64,000 nt of DNA from Saprospiraceae bacterium (lineage in GTDB: Bacteria; Bacteroidota; Bacteroidia; Chitinophagales; Saprospiraceae), in contig JADKGL010000027.1 in assembly GCA_016722295.1 (NCBI GenBank), positions 1 through 64,000 of the forward strand, written 5' to 3'. The notes below the pieces were generated by a model, which did not search any database, was not told where the DNA came from, and saw only the letters and a list, made by a program, of their open reading frames with translations. Both the position numbers and the translations under genes were made by a program. The stretch's first letter is position 1; the number at the start of each line of letters is the position of its first letter. Positions 10,023-19,196 of the stretch are shown here, in pieces.

Positions 10023-11147
10023 ATGCATTATACTGAGCTTTTACATCGTTCGTTAAAAAAAGACTTTCTTTCTGCTGAAGAAGGGCTATTTCTATATCAA
10101 AATGCCCCAACAGCCGAATTAATGTGGGTTGGCAATAAATTAAGGCAAATGGCAGTTCCAAGCCAAAAAGTGACTTGGATTATTGATCGAAATGCAAATA
10201 CCACGAATGTTTGTGTCGCAAACTGTAAATTTTGCAATTTTTATCGTCCACCAGGTCACAAGGAGGTCTATATAACCAGTATCGAGGAATATAAAATAAA
10301 AATAGAAGAGATGTTTCGACTTGGAGGAGAGCAACTCTTGCTTCAAGGTGGACATCATCCAGAACTAGGTTTGCAGTTTTATTGCGATTTATTCAAAGAA
10401 TTAAAGACTCTATATCCAAATCTCAAATTGCATGCTTTAGGACCTCCAGAAATCGCACATATCACAAAATTAGAGAAAAGCTCACATCGCGAGGTCTTAC
10501 AATCTTTGAAAGCAGCTGGTTTAGACTCTTTGCCTGGGGCAGGAGCTGAAATTCTAAATGATCGTGTGCGAAGATTAGTTTCGAAGGGAAAGTGTGGGGC
10601 ACAAGAATGGTTGGACATCATGAGAGTGGCACATCAACTTGATCTCACTACTTCTGCGACTATGATGTTTGGTCATGTAGAGACATTGATGGAAAGAATG
10701 GAACACTTAGTATCTATTCGCCAAGTTCAATCTGAAAAGCCTGATTCAGCAAAAGGATTTTTGGCATTTATTCCGTGGCCATTTCAAGATGAAGGGACTA
10801 TGTTGAGAAAACTAAATCGAGCAGCGAATTCCTGCACAGCGGATGAGTATATCAGAATGATTGCATTATCACGAATTATGTTGCCAAATATTCTTCATAT
10901 TCAAGCTTCATGGTTAACAGTTGGCAAGCAGACTGCTCAGATTTGTCTACATTCAGGAGCAGATGATATGGGCTCAATCATGATTGAAGAAAACGTGGTA
11001 TCAGCAGCAGGAGCGCCACATCGATTTACAGCAAATGGAATTCAAGAAGCTATTCGTGAAGCTGGATTTATTCCGCAATTACGAAATCAACAATACGATC
11101 ATATCCCATTGCCAGAAGTAATGGAAGAGCAAGTAGTCAACTATTGA
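10023..11147 (+). CDS. mqnC: Cyclic dehypoxanthinyl futalosine synthase (menaquinone, futalosine pathway)
   Basis: Radical SAM enzyme that cyclises dehypoxanthinyl futalosine in menaquinone biosynthesis. From the ATG at 10023 it has 374 residues; the frame is open 14 codons further up to a TTG, but MHYTELLHRSLKK followed by LSAEEGLFLY matches the family's normal N-terminus. The Fe-S cluster motif CxxxCxxC is C64-C68-C71. Typical MqnC blocks follow (GGEQLLLQGGHHPELG, KLHALGPPEI, LPGAGAEIL, TSATMMFGH). MqnE is closely related, but the WIIDRN ... CKFCNFYR block and the length fit MqnC better. It is divergent from rimP, and the other mqn genes are not in the window. Confidence 0.93.
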   Translation: MHYTELLHRSLKKDFLSAEEGLFLYQNAPTAELMWVGNKLRQMAVPSQKVTWIIDRNANTTNVCVANCKFCNFYRPPGHKEVYITSIEEYKIKIEEMFRLGGEQLLLQGGHHPELGLQFYCDLFKELKTLYPNLKLHALGPPEIAHITKLEKSSHREVLQSLKAAGLDSLPGAGAEILNDRVRRLVSKGKCGAQEWLDIMRVAHQLDLTTSATMMFGHVETLMERMEHLVSIRQVQSEKPDSAKGFLAFIPWPFQDEGTMLRKLNRAANSCTADEYIRMIALSRIMLPNILHIQASWLTVGKQTAQICLHSGADDMGSIMIEENVVSAAGAPHRFTANGIQEAIREAGFIPQLRNQQYDHIPLPEVMEEQVVNY

Positions 11148-11179
11148 TTACGATCTTTTTTCAGAAAATAATCTGTTTA

Positions 11180-13408
11180 CTAATCTGCAATCAATTGTAA
11201 CTTGTATGTGTCAATGCCGTCATTCAAGAAGTAAATTCCAGTTATATTTTTATTTTTTGGAACTTGTAATAAATCAATCTGCTGCGCTGAATTGTTATAA
11301 AGTTTGAACGTCGGATTGTTGCTTAAAAATTCATGTAATTCAAATCTGTTCATTTGTCGAGAAGGACTTGATCTTTCTTTGGCTTGTTGATTGGCAGTTT
11401 TGCTTTTATAGTTGATGCAACTCTTGACATATCTGCCATACCATGTGCAATCACCTTTTTTGACAACCACTGAAAGATTGTCATAATAGGGATCCATAAG
11501 ATGAACATAAGCACCTCCTTTTTGATGGTTTGACCATGATATTTCATAGTCATTTGGGTTTACCATATTTCCATTCAATTCAAACAAAGCGATAATAAAA
11601 TCACATGCTGGACCACAAATAGAAATACAAAGCGGGTCAGGAAAATTTAAATTATGCATTTTGTCATAGTCATCTTCACATGATGATAGAATTAATTCAA
11701 AATCTGCACATGGTCCATTACAACTTAAACTTACTGTATTGTTTACTTTTCTTATACATGTAGTCGCAAACTCCCTTGTCTTGGGTCCATTTGGCCTCCA
11801 TGTATTTATTTTAGAAGTGCAAAGGTATTTTGTGTTTTTGCTTACTTCAATTGGGTTTTGATTATATAATTGAGTTGGTTTGGTAGCTCCGGGAGGATAT
11901 AAATCCCAGAGAATTTCGTGATCGCGATTTGCATTTACGATCTGTCCCAAATAATTTCTAACTGTCAAACGTATCATTCCAGAAGACAAACATTCTTCAT
12001 TGATCAAGACAGCACAGCTATCAGTGATACAAGGATCTACCTCTACCCAAACGCTGTCTGTCCCACTACAATTTCCATTAGAGTAATTGACATAATACAT
12101 TGTACTTACTTTTGGAAAAGCGATAGGATTTGGACAAGTGCTGCAGGTTAAATTTGTATTTGGAGTCCAACTGTAATTCGCTGAGGCAGTATAACTTTTG
12201 ATTAATGGAGTAGAATCGCCTCTACAAATCTTAGCTTTGTTTGTAATTAAATTTGGAACTATTGTTTCATATTTAATTCGTTTGGTCAAGCTATCAATGC
12301 AACCTTCGGGAGACATCACTTGTAATGAAATTTTTACCTCTCCTTTGTCTTTTAAGATTAAAATTGGATTTTGAAGCGTTGAATTTGAAATCATACCATT
12401 ATTGTCAAACGACCAGTCCCATTGATTAATACTAGAATATAGATCTCTAGATTGATCAATAATTTTTAATGTTACAGGATTTTTACATTCATCTATTTCT
12501 ACCTTAAAATCAGCAATGGGAAGTGTGTTGCAAATTCTGACATTGATTTGGAATTCTCTATAAAGTTGAGAAAGCAAAACCCCTTTTCGATATTCAGATA
12601 CGCAGTAGGATACTAGGTATTGTGCTACGATATTTTCTGCAAAACCCGACATTAATCCTGTCCTATTATGAATATTCAATAATGGAGTTCCTCCGATCAT
12701 ATTGGAGACATTATAAGGTGACTTATAAGGCACTTCTATATATGGTGGAGGGTCAGCAAGTAGTGGCATTGGTAAAGCCCTTGAGCCTCCGATAAAGGCT
12801 GGGCATAATGAAAATACAACGCTATCCCCTTCAGCATCTGTAGTGTGTAGATCAAAATTTATTGCATTGCCTCCGCAAACGTAAATTGGAGGGAAAACAC
12901 CCAGGTTGGGACTCGAATTACAAGATTTTAATGCAGCAGCAGTTATGTTCATATAAATTGTCGTTCCAACTTCGAGTGGGTCATTTAAATTACTAATTGT
13001 AAAGTTTCGACAACAGCGCTGATAAACAAATAAATAACCACTCGAATTTTCAGGTAAACTAATTACTTTTTTATACGTAGTAGTATGTACACAGACATCA
13101 CCACCTATCAATCCACATTGTGTTTGTACGCGTTCATTTAAAGTATCATCGCCATTATATTCCATTGTGAAAGTGAAATACTCTGTTGTATTTCCATCTG
13201 TCGTATCGAACACCGTAATAGTAGCTGGATTATCGAATTGTGCCTGACCATTCTGACAGTCACGTCGGAGGGTTAAGGAAATCTCGTACATCTGATTACC
13301 TAGGCATTTATAAGAAAAATTACCACCGACAATATGTGTACTCCAAAGATTATTCACAGAAATAAGCGAAAGTATGACGATGATGAATGTTAAGCGTATA
13401 TTCTTCAT
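11180..13408 (-). CDS. Secreted PKD-domain surface protein of the 'HIVGG' family
   Basis: A 742-residue exported protein with a signal peptide (residues 1-24) followed by THIVGGNFSYKCLG ... LRRDC, an N-terminal block common in large Bacteroidota surface proteins related to gliding/T9SS cargo. A PKD-like domain lies at about 295-385 (PIADFKVEIDECKNPVTLKI, WDWSFDNNG). A Cys-rich region with SWTPNTNLTCSTCPNP follows. The C-terminus (NPTFKLYNNSAQQIDLLQV ... GIYFLN) resembles a degenerate type A sorting domain without the usual PNP motif, so T9SS export is probable but not certain. It converges with mqnC at a distance of 32 bp. Function unknown; adhesion or surface structure is the usual inference. 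Confidence 0.82.
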   Translation of the reverse strand: MKNIRLTFIIVILSLISVNNLWSTHIVGGNFSYKCLGNQMYEISLTLRRDCQNGQAQFDNPATITVFDTTDGNTTEYFTFTMEYNGDDTLNERVQTQCGLIGGDVCVHTTTYKKVISLPENSSGYLFVYQRCCRNFTISNLNDPLEVGTTIYMNITAAALKSCNSSPNLGVFPPIYVCGGNAINFDLHTTDAEGDSVVFSLCPAFIGGSRALPMPLLADPPPYIEVPYKSPYNVSNMIGGTPLLNIHNRTGLMSGFAENIVAQYLVSYCVSEYRKGVLLSQLYREFQINVRICNTLPIADFKVEIDECKNPVTLKIIDQSRDLYSSINQWDWSFDNNGMISNSTLQNPILILKDKGEVKISLQVMSPEGCIDSLTKRIKYETIVPNLITNKAKICRGDSTPLIKSYTASANYSWTPNTNLTCSTCPNPIAFPKVSTMYYVNYSNGNCSGTDSVWVEVDPCITDSCAVLINEECLSSGMIRLTVRNYLGQIVNANRDHEILWDLYPPGATKPTQLYNQNPIEVSKNTKYLCTSKINTWRPNGPKTREFATTCIRKVNNTVSLSCNGPCADFELILSSCEDDYDKMHNLNFPDPLCISICGPACDFIIALFELNGNMVNPNDYEISWSNHQKGGAYVHLMDPYYDNLSVVVKKGDCTWYGRYVKSCINYKSKTANQQAKERSSPSRQMNRFELHEFLSNNPTFKLYNNSAQQIDLLQVPKNKNITGIYFLNDGIDTYKLQLIAD

Positions 13409-13414
13409 AATTTA

Positions 13415-13434
13415 AATTTGTATAAAAATACAAA
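13415..13434. promoter_or_regulatory. Perfect palindrome just upstream of the secreted PKD gene
   Basis: ATTTGTAT-AAAA-ATACAAAT, an 8 bp perfect inverted repeat ending 6 bp before the start codon of the gene at 13408. It could be an operator or a leader hairpin. It lies in the 229 bp divergent region shared with the 2OG oxygenase, where nothing else is recognisable. Confidence 0.35.
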
Positions 13435-13637
13435 TGAATAGTAATATATGAAAACTTTATATAAAAAATTTCAAAATATGTATGTTTCTTTAGCCTTGAG
13501 CAGCTGTTTAGCTTTAAAATATATCAATTCTTACGAATCTTGACCCTTCTTTTACATTTATTGCTTTTTTTCGCACGTTAAAGTCATGATTTTTGTTATA
13601 ATGGAATAATTATTGATAGAATATAAAAAAACTTTAT

Positions 13638-14654
13638 ATGTCAAGTAATCGTGCAATCCCTTTGGTAGATCTTAATGAATTTGTTCATGGAGATGAAGCT
13701 TCAAGAGCTCAATTTGTAAAAGATCTAGGGTATGCTTTTGAAAATATCGGTTTTGTTGGAGTAGTGAATCACGGTATTTCAAAAGAGTTGGTCGCTGGAT
13801 TTTATGCAGGAGCAAAATCATTCTTTAGTCTACCAGTCGACATTAAGAAAAAATATGAAGTGCCAGGTCTCGCTGGACAAAGAGGATATACTTCTTTTGG
13901 AAAAGAACATGCGAAACAAAGTCGTGTCGCTGATTTAAAAGAATTCTATCAGATAGGTCAAAAAGTGGCTGATGGTGATCCCATCAAGTCAGAATACCCA
14001 GATAATGTCTATATTGAAGAAACCCCTGAATTTTCAGCTTTAGGCGATCAGTTGTATAAAGCATTTGAAAATTCTGGTGCTCATCTTCTACGAGCTATTG
14101 CTATACATTTGAACATTGGTGAAAATTATTTTGTAGATAAAATTCACAATGGGAATAGTATACTTCGCGCCATACATTATCCGCCTATCATTCAAGAACC
14201 TGATTCTGCAATTCGTGCAGAACAACATGAAGATATCAATCTTATCACATTGTTAGTTGGTGCATCAGCAGGAGGACTTCAAGTCTTGACCATGGACAAT
14301 CATTGGTTGGATGTATTACCAGGCGAAGAGGAAATCGTAGTAAACGTAGGTGATATGCTGCAGAGATTGACCAACAATCACCTCAAATCGACAACACACC
14401 GAGTTGTGAATCCTCCAAAGAATGAATGGCATGTGCCGAGATTAAGTATTCCTTTCTTTTTACATCCTAGAAGTGAAATGGAATTGAATTGTTTGGAATC
14501 TTGTATTACAGCTACGAATCCATTGCATTATGATCCAATAACTGCAGGTGAATATTTGGATGAAAGATTGAGAGAGATTGGTTTAAAAAGTAAAATAATT
14601 GTAGATTTTTCTTTGAAATTTATTTTCAATTTCTTTTATCGTTTTTTGATCTAA
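13638..14654 (+). CDS. 2-oxoglutarate/Fe(II) oxygenase, isopenicillin N synthase-like family
   Basis: Non-haem iron dioxygenase of the IPNS/flavanone hydroxylase-like superfamily; substrate unknown. A DIOX_N-type N-domain (IPLVDLNEF, GFVGVVNHGIS) precedes the double-stranded beta-helix. The iron ligands are seen as H197-x-D199 and H254, and the 2OG-binding R268-x-S270 is present. The open frame ends at 14654, but the last 20 or so residues (IIVDFSLKFIFNFF) look non-family. One extra A in the A-run at 14585-14589 would give ...GLKK-stop near 14593, the usual family end, so the tail is probably an under-called homopolymer. No neighbouring biosynthetic genes suggest a pathway. Confidence 0.9.
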   Translation: MSSNRAIPLVDLNEFVHGDEASRAQFVKDLGYAFENIGFVGVVNHGISKELVAGFYAGAKSFFSLPVDIKKKYEVPGLAGQRGYTSFGKEHAKQSRVADLKEFYQIGQKVADGDPIKSEYPDNVYIEETPEFSALGDQLYKAFENSGAHLLRAIAIHLNIGENYFVDKIHNGNSILRAIHYPPIIQEPDSAIRAEQHEDINLITLLVGASAGGLQVLTMDNHWLDVLPGEEEIVVNVGDMLQRLTNNHLKSTTHRVVNPPKNEWHVPRLSIPFFLHPRSEMELNCLESCITATNPLHYDPITAGEYLDERLREIGLKSKIIVDFSLKFIFNFFYRFLI

Positions 14655-14751
14655 AAATTGTATTCATTCCGAGTAACAAAGGAGTTTGTGTTGTAATCTA
14701 ATATAAATTCGACTATTTTCTAAATAAGGTATTTACTATCTAAAATTCTAT

Positions 14752-14759
14752 TATTTTCG
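14752..14759 (+). promoter_or_regulatory. Predicted -7 box for mfd
   Basis: TATTTTCG, one mismatch to TAnnTTTG, only 8 bp before the mfd ATG at 14768. If used, the transcript would have almost no leader. Confidence 0.4.
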
Positions 14760-14767
14760 CAGCTGAA

Positions 14768-17700
14768 ATGCAAACTAAAATAGTTCATCTTCAAGACTAT
14801 TTAGCTAAAGATCAAAGCGCTCATCAGTTGAAACAATTGATTCGCCCTGATCAAAAGTCAAGAGTATTAGTACAAGGACTAAGTGGTTCTAGGGATAGCT
14901 TTTTCATTTTTTCAAGCTTTTTACAAATACAAAAAGATTTTTTAGTCATCGCAACTGACAAGGAAGATGCTGCATATCTTTTGAATGATCTTGAACAATT
15001 TGCTAGTAAAACAGAATTGAGCTTTTTCCCTGATTCATTCAAGAGAGTAAATTATTTTGAAGAATTGGATACATTTCAGATCCAACAGAGAATTGAATCT
15101 TTACACCAAATTCATAAACCTCACCCTCATATAGTAGTGACTTATCCAGAAGCATTGTTTGAGAAAATTATTTCACAAAAAATACTGGATGACAATCGAA
15201 TTGATTTTGAAGTGGAACATCTGCTCGATGTAGATGAAATGATAGATAAACTTGTTCAATATGGTTTTGAACGAGTTGATTTTGTTTATGAGCCTGGACA
15301 GTTTTCGATTCGAGGTGGTATCATCGATTTATTTTCCCATGCTTCTGATTTTCCATACAGGATAGAGCTCAATGATATTGTTATTGAAAGTATCAGAAGC
15401 TTTGATACAGAAAGTCAATTATCATTAAAAAATATTGGCAAATTCACTTTACTTCCTAATGTGAGTTCAGATGTAGACAATTCTGAAAAATCAAGTTTAG
15501 TAAGTGTTTTGCCTGAAGGAACATTAATCTGGATTAAAGATTTTTCAGCTATTCATGAATCAGTTCAAAAAAGTTTTGAAGCCGCTGAGAAATTTGGTGA
15601 AAAGATGATTCACTATGAAGAAGAGCGAAGTGTGAAAATGATTCGTGAGCGTGCATTTGTTTTGCCACATGAATTGCTTTCCAATATATTAGATTTTGAT
15701 ACTGTATTTTTTACCACTAAGCCAGATATCAAAGATCGGTTAGATCTTATAGAAATTCAATCGAGACCTCAACCCAGTTTTAATAAAAATTTTAAATTAG
15801 TTATAGAGGATTTAAAGTCCTTAGAGGAGAAAAATTACACGAGTTTTTTATTTACTAATAGCCCAGCGCAAATAGAGCGGTTTCACAATATATTTGAAGA
15901 CCTAAAAGCAGAAGTAAATTATTTTGCTGAAGTTAAAAGTTTTAGAGAAGGTTTTATTGATGATGATCTTAAGATCGCATGTTATACAGACCACCAGATT
16001 TTTGCAAGATTTCACGGGTATAAAATAAAGCAAGGTTTTTCAAAAGATCAAGCTGTAACATTAAAGATGTTGAGGGAATTGCATCCTGGTGATTTTGTAA
16101 CTCATCTTGACCATGGTGTGGGAAGATATGCAGACTTTGAAAAAATAAATGTAGCGGGACAAATGCAAGAAGCGGTGCGATTGATTTATCGCAATGATGA
16201 TATTTTATATGTGAGCATACATTCATTACATAAAATCTCAAAATTCGTTGGACAAGATGGAACAGAGCCAACACTGCACAAACTAGGCTCGGACACATGG
16301 AAAATATTAAAGCAAAAGACAAAGCAAAAGGTCAAAGATATTGCAGGTGAGTTGATTAAATTGTACGCTAAGCGACGTGCATCAAAAGGATATGCGTTTT
16401 CACCAGATAATTATTTGCAAGCTGAGTTAGAAGCTTCATTTATTTATGAAGATACACCAGATCAATCCAAATCTACCATGGATGTAAAAGCAGATATGGA
16501 GAAGGATTATCCAATGGATCGCTTGGTCTGTGGCGATGTCGGCTTTGGCAAAACTGAAGTTGCAATTCGCGCAGCATTTAAAGCTGTGCAAGACGGAAAG
16601 CAAGTGGCTATACTCGTACCGACGACAATTTTAGCATTGCAGCATTATCGCACATTCAAAGAGCGATTTAAAGATTTTCCAATTGATGTAGACTATATTT
16701 CTAGATTTAGGACAACAAAGGAAAAAACAGCAATTCAGAAGCGAATGAAAGAGGGGAATCTTGAAATCGTAATCGGTACTCATGGATTGTTGAATAAAAA
16801 AACAGAGTTTAAAGATTTAGGCTTACTAGTAATTGATGAAGAACAAAAATTTGGTGTCGCTTCAAAAGAGCGATTGCGCGAATTCAAAGTGAATGTAGAT
16901 ACCTTAACACTCACTGCAACACCTATACCAAGAACATTGCAGTTTTCTTTGATGGCCGCAAGAGATCTAAGCGTAATCAATACACCACCACCGAATCGTC
17001 AGCCTATTCATACAGAGCGACGTGTGATTAATGATGACTTAATTCGTGAGGCGATTCTGCATGAAGTGTATCGTGGCGGACAAGTATTTTTTGTTCACAA
17101 TAGAGTAAAGACATTAGCAGAAGTCGGCGCAATGATTCAGAAGTTGTGCCCAACAGTAGAAGTTGGTATCGCGCATGGACAATTGGATTCAGATAAGTTA
17201 GAGGAGATATTAGTTAATTTTATCGATCATAAATTTGATGTATTGGTTTGTACGAATATTATTGAAACAGGATTAGACATTCCAAATGCAAACACGATCA
17301 TTATAAATAATGCACATCAATTTGGCTTGAGTGATTTGCATCAATTGCGCGGAAGAGTCGGTAGATCGAATCGTAAAGCATATTGTTATTTATTTGCACC
17401 ACCAAGTTCAGTGCTGACCATGGATGCTCGTAGACGATTGAAGACGATAGAAGAATTTTCTGAGTTGGGAAGTGGATTTAATGTGGCGATGCGAGATTTG
17501 GATATCAGAGGTGCTGGAAATTTACTAGGAGGAGAACAAAGTGGATTTATATCAGATATTGGTTATGAGACCTATCAAAAAATATTAGAGGAAGCGATTC
17601 AAGAACTGAAAGATACAGATTTCAAAGATGTATTTACGACAGTTGAAAAAGAAAAAAATTATGTTCGTGATGTCATCGTTGATTCTGATGTCGAAATGAT

Positions 17701-18133
17701 GATTCCAGATCAATATGTAGTGAGTATTCAAGAACGTTTATCTTTATATCAAGCATTAGATAAAATTCAAGACGAAGAAGGCATTACAAAATTTTCAAAA
17801 GAACTTAAAGATCGATTTGGAGAAATTCCGTCTCCTGTAATTGAATTATTTAATGGACTAAGAGCGCGATGGCTAGCCAGAAAATTAGGTTTTGAGAGAA
17901 TCATTTTGAAGAAGAAAAAACTACAATGTTATTTTATTTCGAATCCATCAGCCGCATTTTTTGAGTCAGAACTATTTCAGCGAATTTTGAAATTCGTAGG
18001 AGAATACCAAGACGGAAAAACATTCTCATTGAAACAATCCAATCATTCATTAATCATCATAAAAGAAGATGTGAAATCATTGCAGCATGCTTGGAAAGTG
18101 TTGCAGGTAATTTTTGATGAGTGTGTGATATAG
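14768..18133 (+). CDS. mfd: Transcription-repair coupling factor Mfd
   Basis: ATP-dependent DNA translocase that removes RNA polymerase stalled at lesions and recruits UvrA. The 1121 residues show the UvrB-like N-terminal region, an RNAP-interacting CarD-like domain from about residue 437 (LHPGDFVTHLDHGVGRY), a helicase core with Walker A (GDVGFGKTE near 590), a DEEQ box near 690, TATPIPRTLQFSL, and the motif VI region (QLRGRVGRS), then the TRCF C-terminal domain (MIPDQYVVSIQERLSLYQAL). Full length for the family with no frameshift across 3.4 kb, in contrast to the region that follows. Confidence 0.98.
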   Translation: MQTKIVHLQDYLAKDQSAHQLKQLIRPDQKSRVLVQGLSGSRDSFFIFSSFLQIQKDFLVIATDKEDAAYLLNDLEQFASKTELSFFPDSFKRVNYFEELDTFQIQQRIESLHQIHKPHPHIVVTYPEALFEKIISQKILDDNRIDFEVEHLLDVDEMIDKLVQYGFERVDFVYEPGQFSIRGGIIDLFSHASDFPYRIELNDIVIESIRSFDTESQLSLKNIGKFTLLPNVSSDVDNSEKSSLVSVLPEGTLIWIKDFSAIHESVQKSFEAAEKFGEKMIHYEEERSVKMIRERAFVLPHELLSNILDFDTVFFTTKPDIKDRLDLIEIQSRPQPSFNKNFKLVIEDLKSLEEKNYTSFLFTNSPAQIERFHNIFEDLKAEVNYFAEVKSFREGFIDDDLKIACYTDHQIFARFHGYKIKQGFSKDQAVTLKMLRELHPGDFVTHLDHGVGRYADFEKINVAGQMQEAVRLIYRNDDILYVSIHSLHKISKFVGQDGTEPTLHKLGSDTWKILKQKTKQKVKDIAGELIKLYAKRRASKGYAFSPDNYLQAELEASFIYEDTPDQSKSTMDVKADMEKDYPMDRLVCGDVGFGKTEVAIRAAFKAVQDGKQVAILVPTTILALQHYRTFKERFKDFPIDVDYISRFRTTKEKTAIQKRMKEGNLEIVIGTHGLLNKKTEFKDLGLLVIDEEQKFGVASKERLREFKVNVDTLTLTATPIPRTLQFSLMAARDLSVINTPPPNRQPIHTERRVINDDLIREAILHEVYRGGQVFFVHNRVKTLAEVGAMIQKLCPTVEVGIAHGQLDSDKLEEILVNFIDHKFDVLVCTNIIETGLDIPNANTIIINNAHQFGLSDLHQLRGRVGRSNRKAYCYLFAPPSSVLTMDARRRLKTIEEFSELGSGFNVAMRDLDIRGAGNLLGGEQSGFISDIGYETYQKILEEAIQELKDTDFKDVFTTVEKEKNYVRDVIVDSDVEMMIPDQYVVSIQERLSLYQALDKIQDEEGITKFSKELKDRFGEIPSPVIELFNGLRARWLARKLGFERIILKKKKLQCYFISNPSAAFFESELFQRILKFVGEYQDGKTFSLKQSNHSLIIIKEDVKSLQHAWKVLQVIFDECVI

Positions 18134-18199
18134 GCGTAAACTAAAAGCCATATCAATAAACCACCCTTTGATCTCCATGACTTTTCAAACTTTTATAAC

Positions 18200-18235
18200 A
18201 AAAAAGGAGGCAAACAATTATTCACCTCCTTTTTA
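18200..18235. terminator. Bidirectional intrinsic terminator between mfd and the sorting-domain remnant
   Basis: A perfect 10 bp stem, AAAAAGGAGG ... CCTCCTTTTT, with a 14-base loop. The A-run and T-run give a U-tract in either direction, so it can end mfd (+) and the convergent gene at 18287 (-). Confidence 0.85.
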
Positions 18236-18286
18236 CTATGAAAAAATTCCCAAAAACGATTTACCTTGAAATAACCATGCATTCCG

Positions 18287-18796
18287 CTATCTTAAAATTC
18301 CTTCTTCTTCAAGTACTACCAAGTAAACACCTTCTGATAGATTTGAAGTATTGAGTAGTTTTTTATTACTTGGATCACAGGCTAGTTTTTGAATCACTTC
18401 CTTTCCATTGTAATCAAAAATTCTAATAAAACAAGCTTTACATTCTTTATGGTAACTATAAAAAATAGTTGTATTTGTATCCGTTGGATTTGGCGCTAAA
18501 GATAAGTTGTATCGTATATCTTCTCTACTTCTTTGCCCCAAGACATTGCCCATACAAAGAGGCAAAGCTGCATTTCCTTCAATAATTATCTTAGAATTTG
18601 GAAAATTACTATTGCTCGTGTACAATGTAAAGTTTGCTGAACTAATAGTGTTTTGCATAGAAAACGATCCGTTAAGTTCTCCATTGCTTTTTGACAATAT
18701 GTTTAGTGTACCATCACTTCCAGTAAAGCTAAAACTATCTATACTTACTCCAGTTGAAACTCCATCATAATTAAAGTTAAAATTGTAATCATTCAA
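18287..18796 (-). pseudogene. C-terminal remnant of a T9SS-secreted protein
   Basis: A 169-codon frame whose C-terminal half is a type A T9SS sorting domain (LSLAPNPTDTNTTIFY ... VIQKLA ... LSEGVYLVVLEEEG). There is no ATG start: it begins at TTG or at an in-frame stop just upstream, and no signal peptide is present, so it could not reach T9SS as it stands. Only 88 bp separate it from the divergent CHU-type gene. It is most likely the 3' remnant of a larger secreted-protein gene whose front has been deleted, or an assembly junction. It ends close to the strong terminator at 18200-18235. Confidence 0.65.
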
Positions 18797-19083
18797 TCCA
18801 CTAGTTAAATTTCATAAAAATCAATTTTTTTAATAGGTTTGTCATATCGGAGAATGGCATTGAATTGCGAATCTTGATTTACTATGATACAAAAACAAAG
18901 GAATATTATATTTACATTAATTTCATACAAGAAATTTAAACATGTAATACTTGTATTATGGATAATTTGCTTTATTTTATTATTAAATGGCAATGAAAAA
19001 GTCTTAGCATATAATTGCTTATCTAAAAGTTTTCAATCTGATTTTAAGGCAAAAAAAAATTACGAAAAATCACCATTATCTAT

Positions 19084-19196
19084 TAATAATTTTCCATTCA
19101 CTACTCAGCATACAATATTAACTATTAGCCATTCACTATTATCTATTCACCAAACCCAACTTTCAACTTATAACTTACCACTTTCAACTCATCAAG
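19084..19196 (+). repeat. Low-complexity repeat (CTATTCACCA / TTCAACTT family) inside the CHU-type gene
   Basis: A run of degenerate 7-11 base units (CCATTCACTA, CTATTATCTATT, CTATTCACCA, then CAACTTTCAACTT-like units) translated as a Ser/Thr/His/Leu-rich spacer between signal segment and first domain. The same words recur in the intergenic palindrome at 43.24-43.32 kb. Confidence 0.6.

Noticed and set aside
18805..18993. Minus-strand frame of 62 codons that could supply a signal peptide to the sorting-domain remnant at 18287
   Set aside because: It is antisense to the hydrophobic signal segment of the plus-strand CHU-type gene, and a stop separates it from the remnant.
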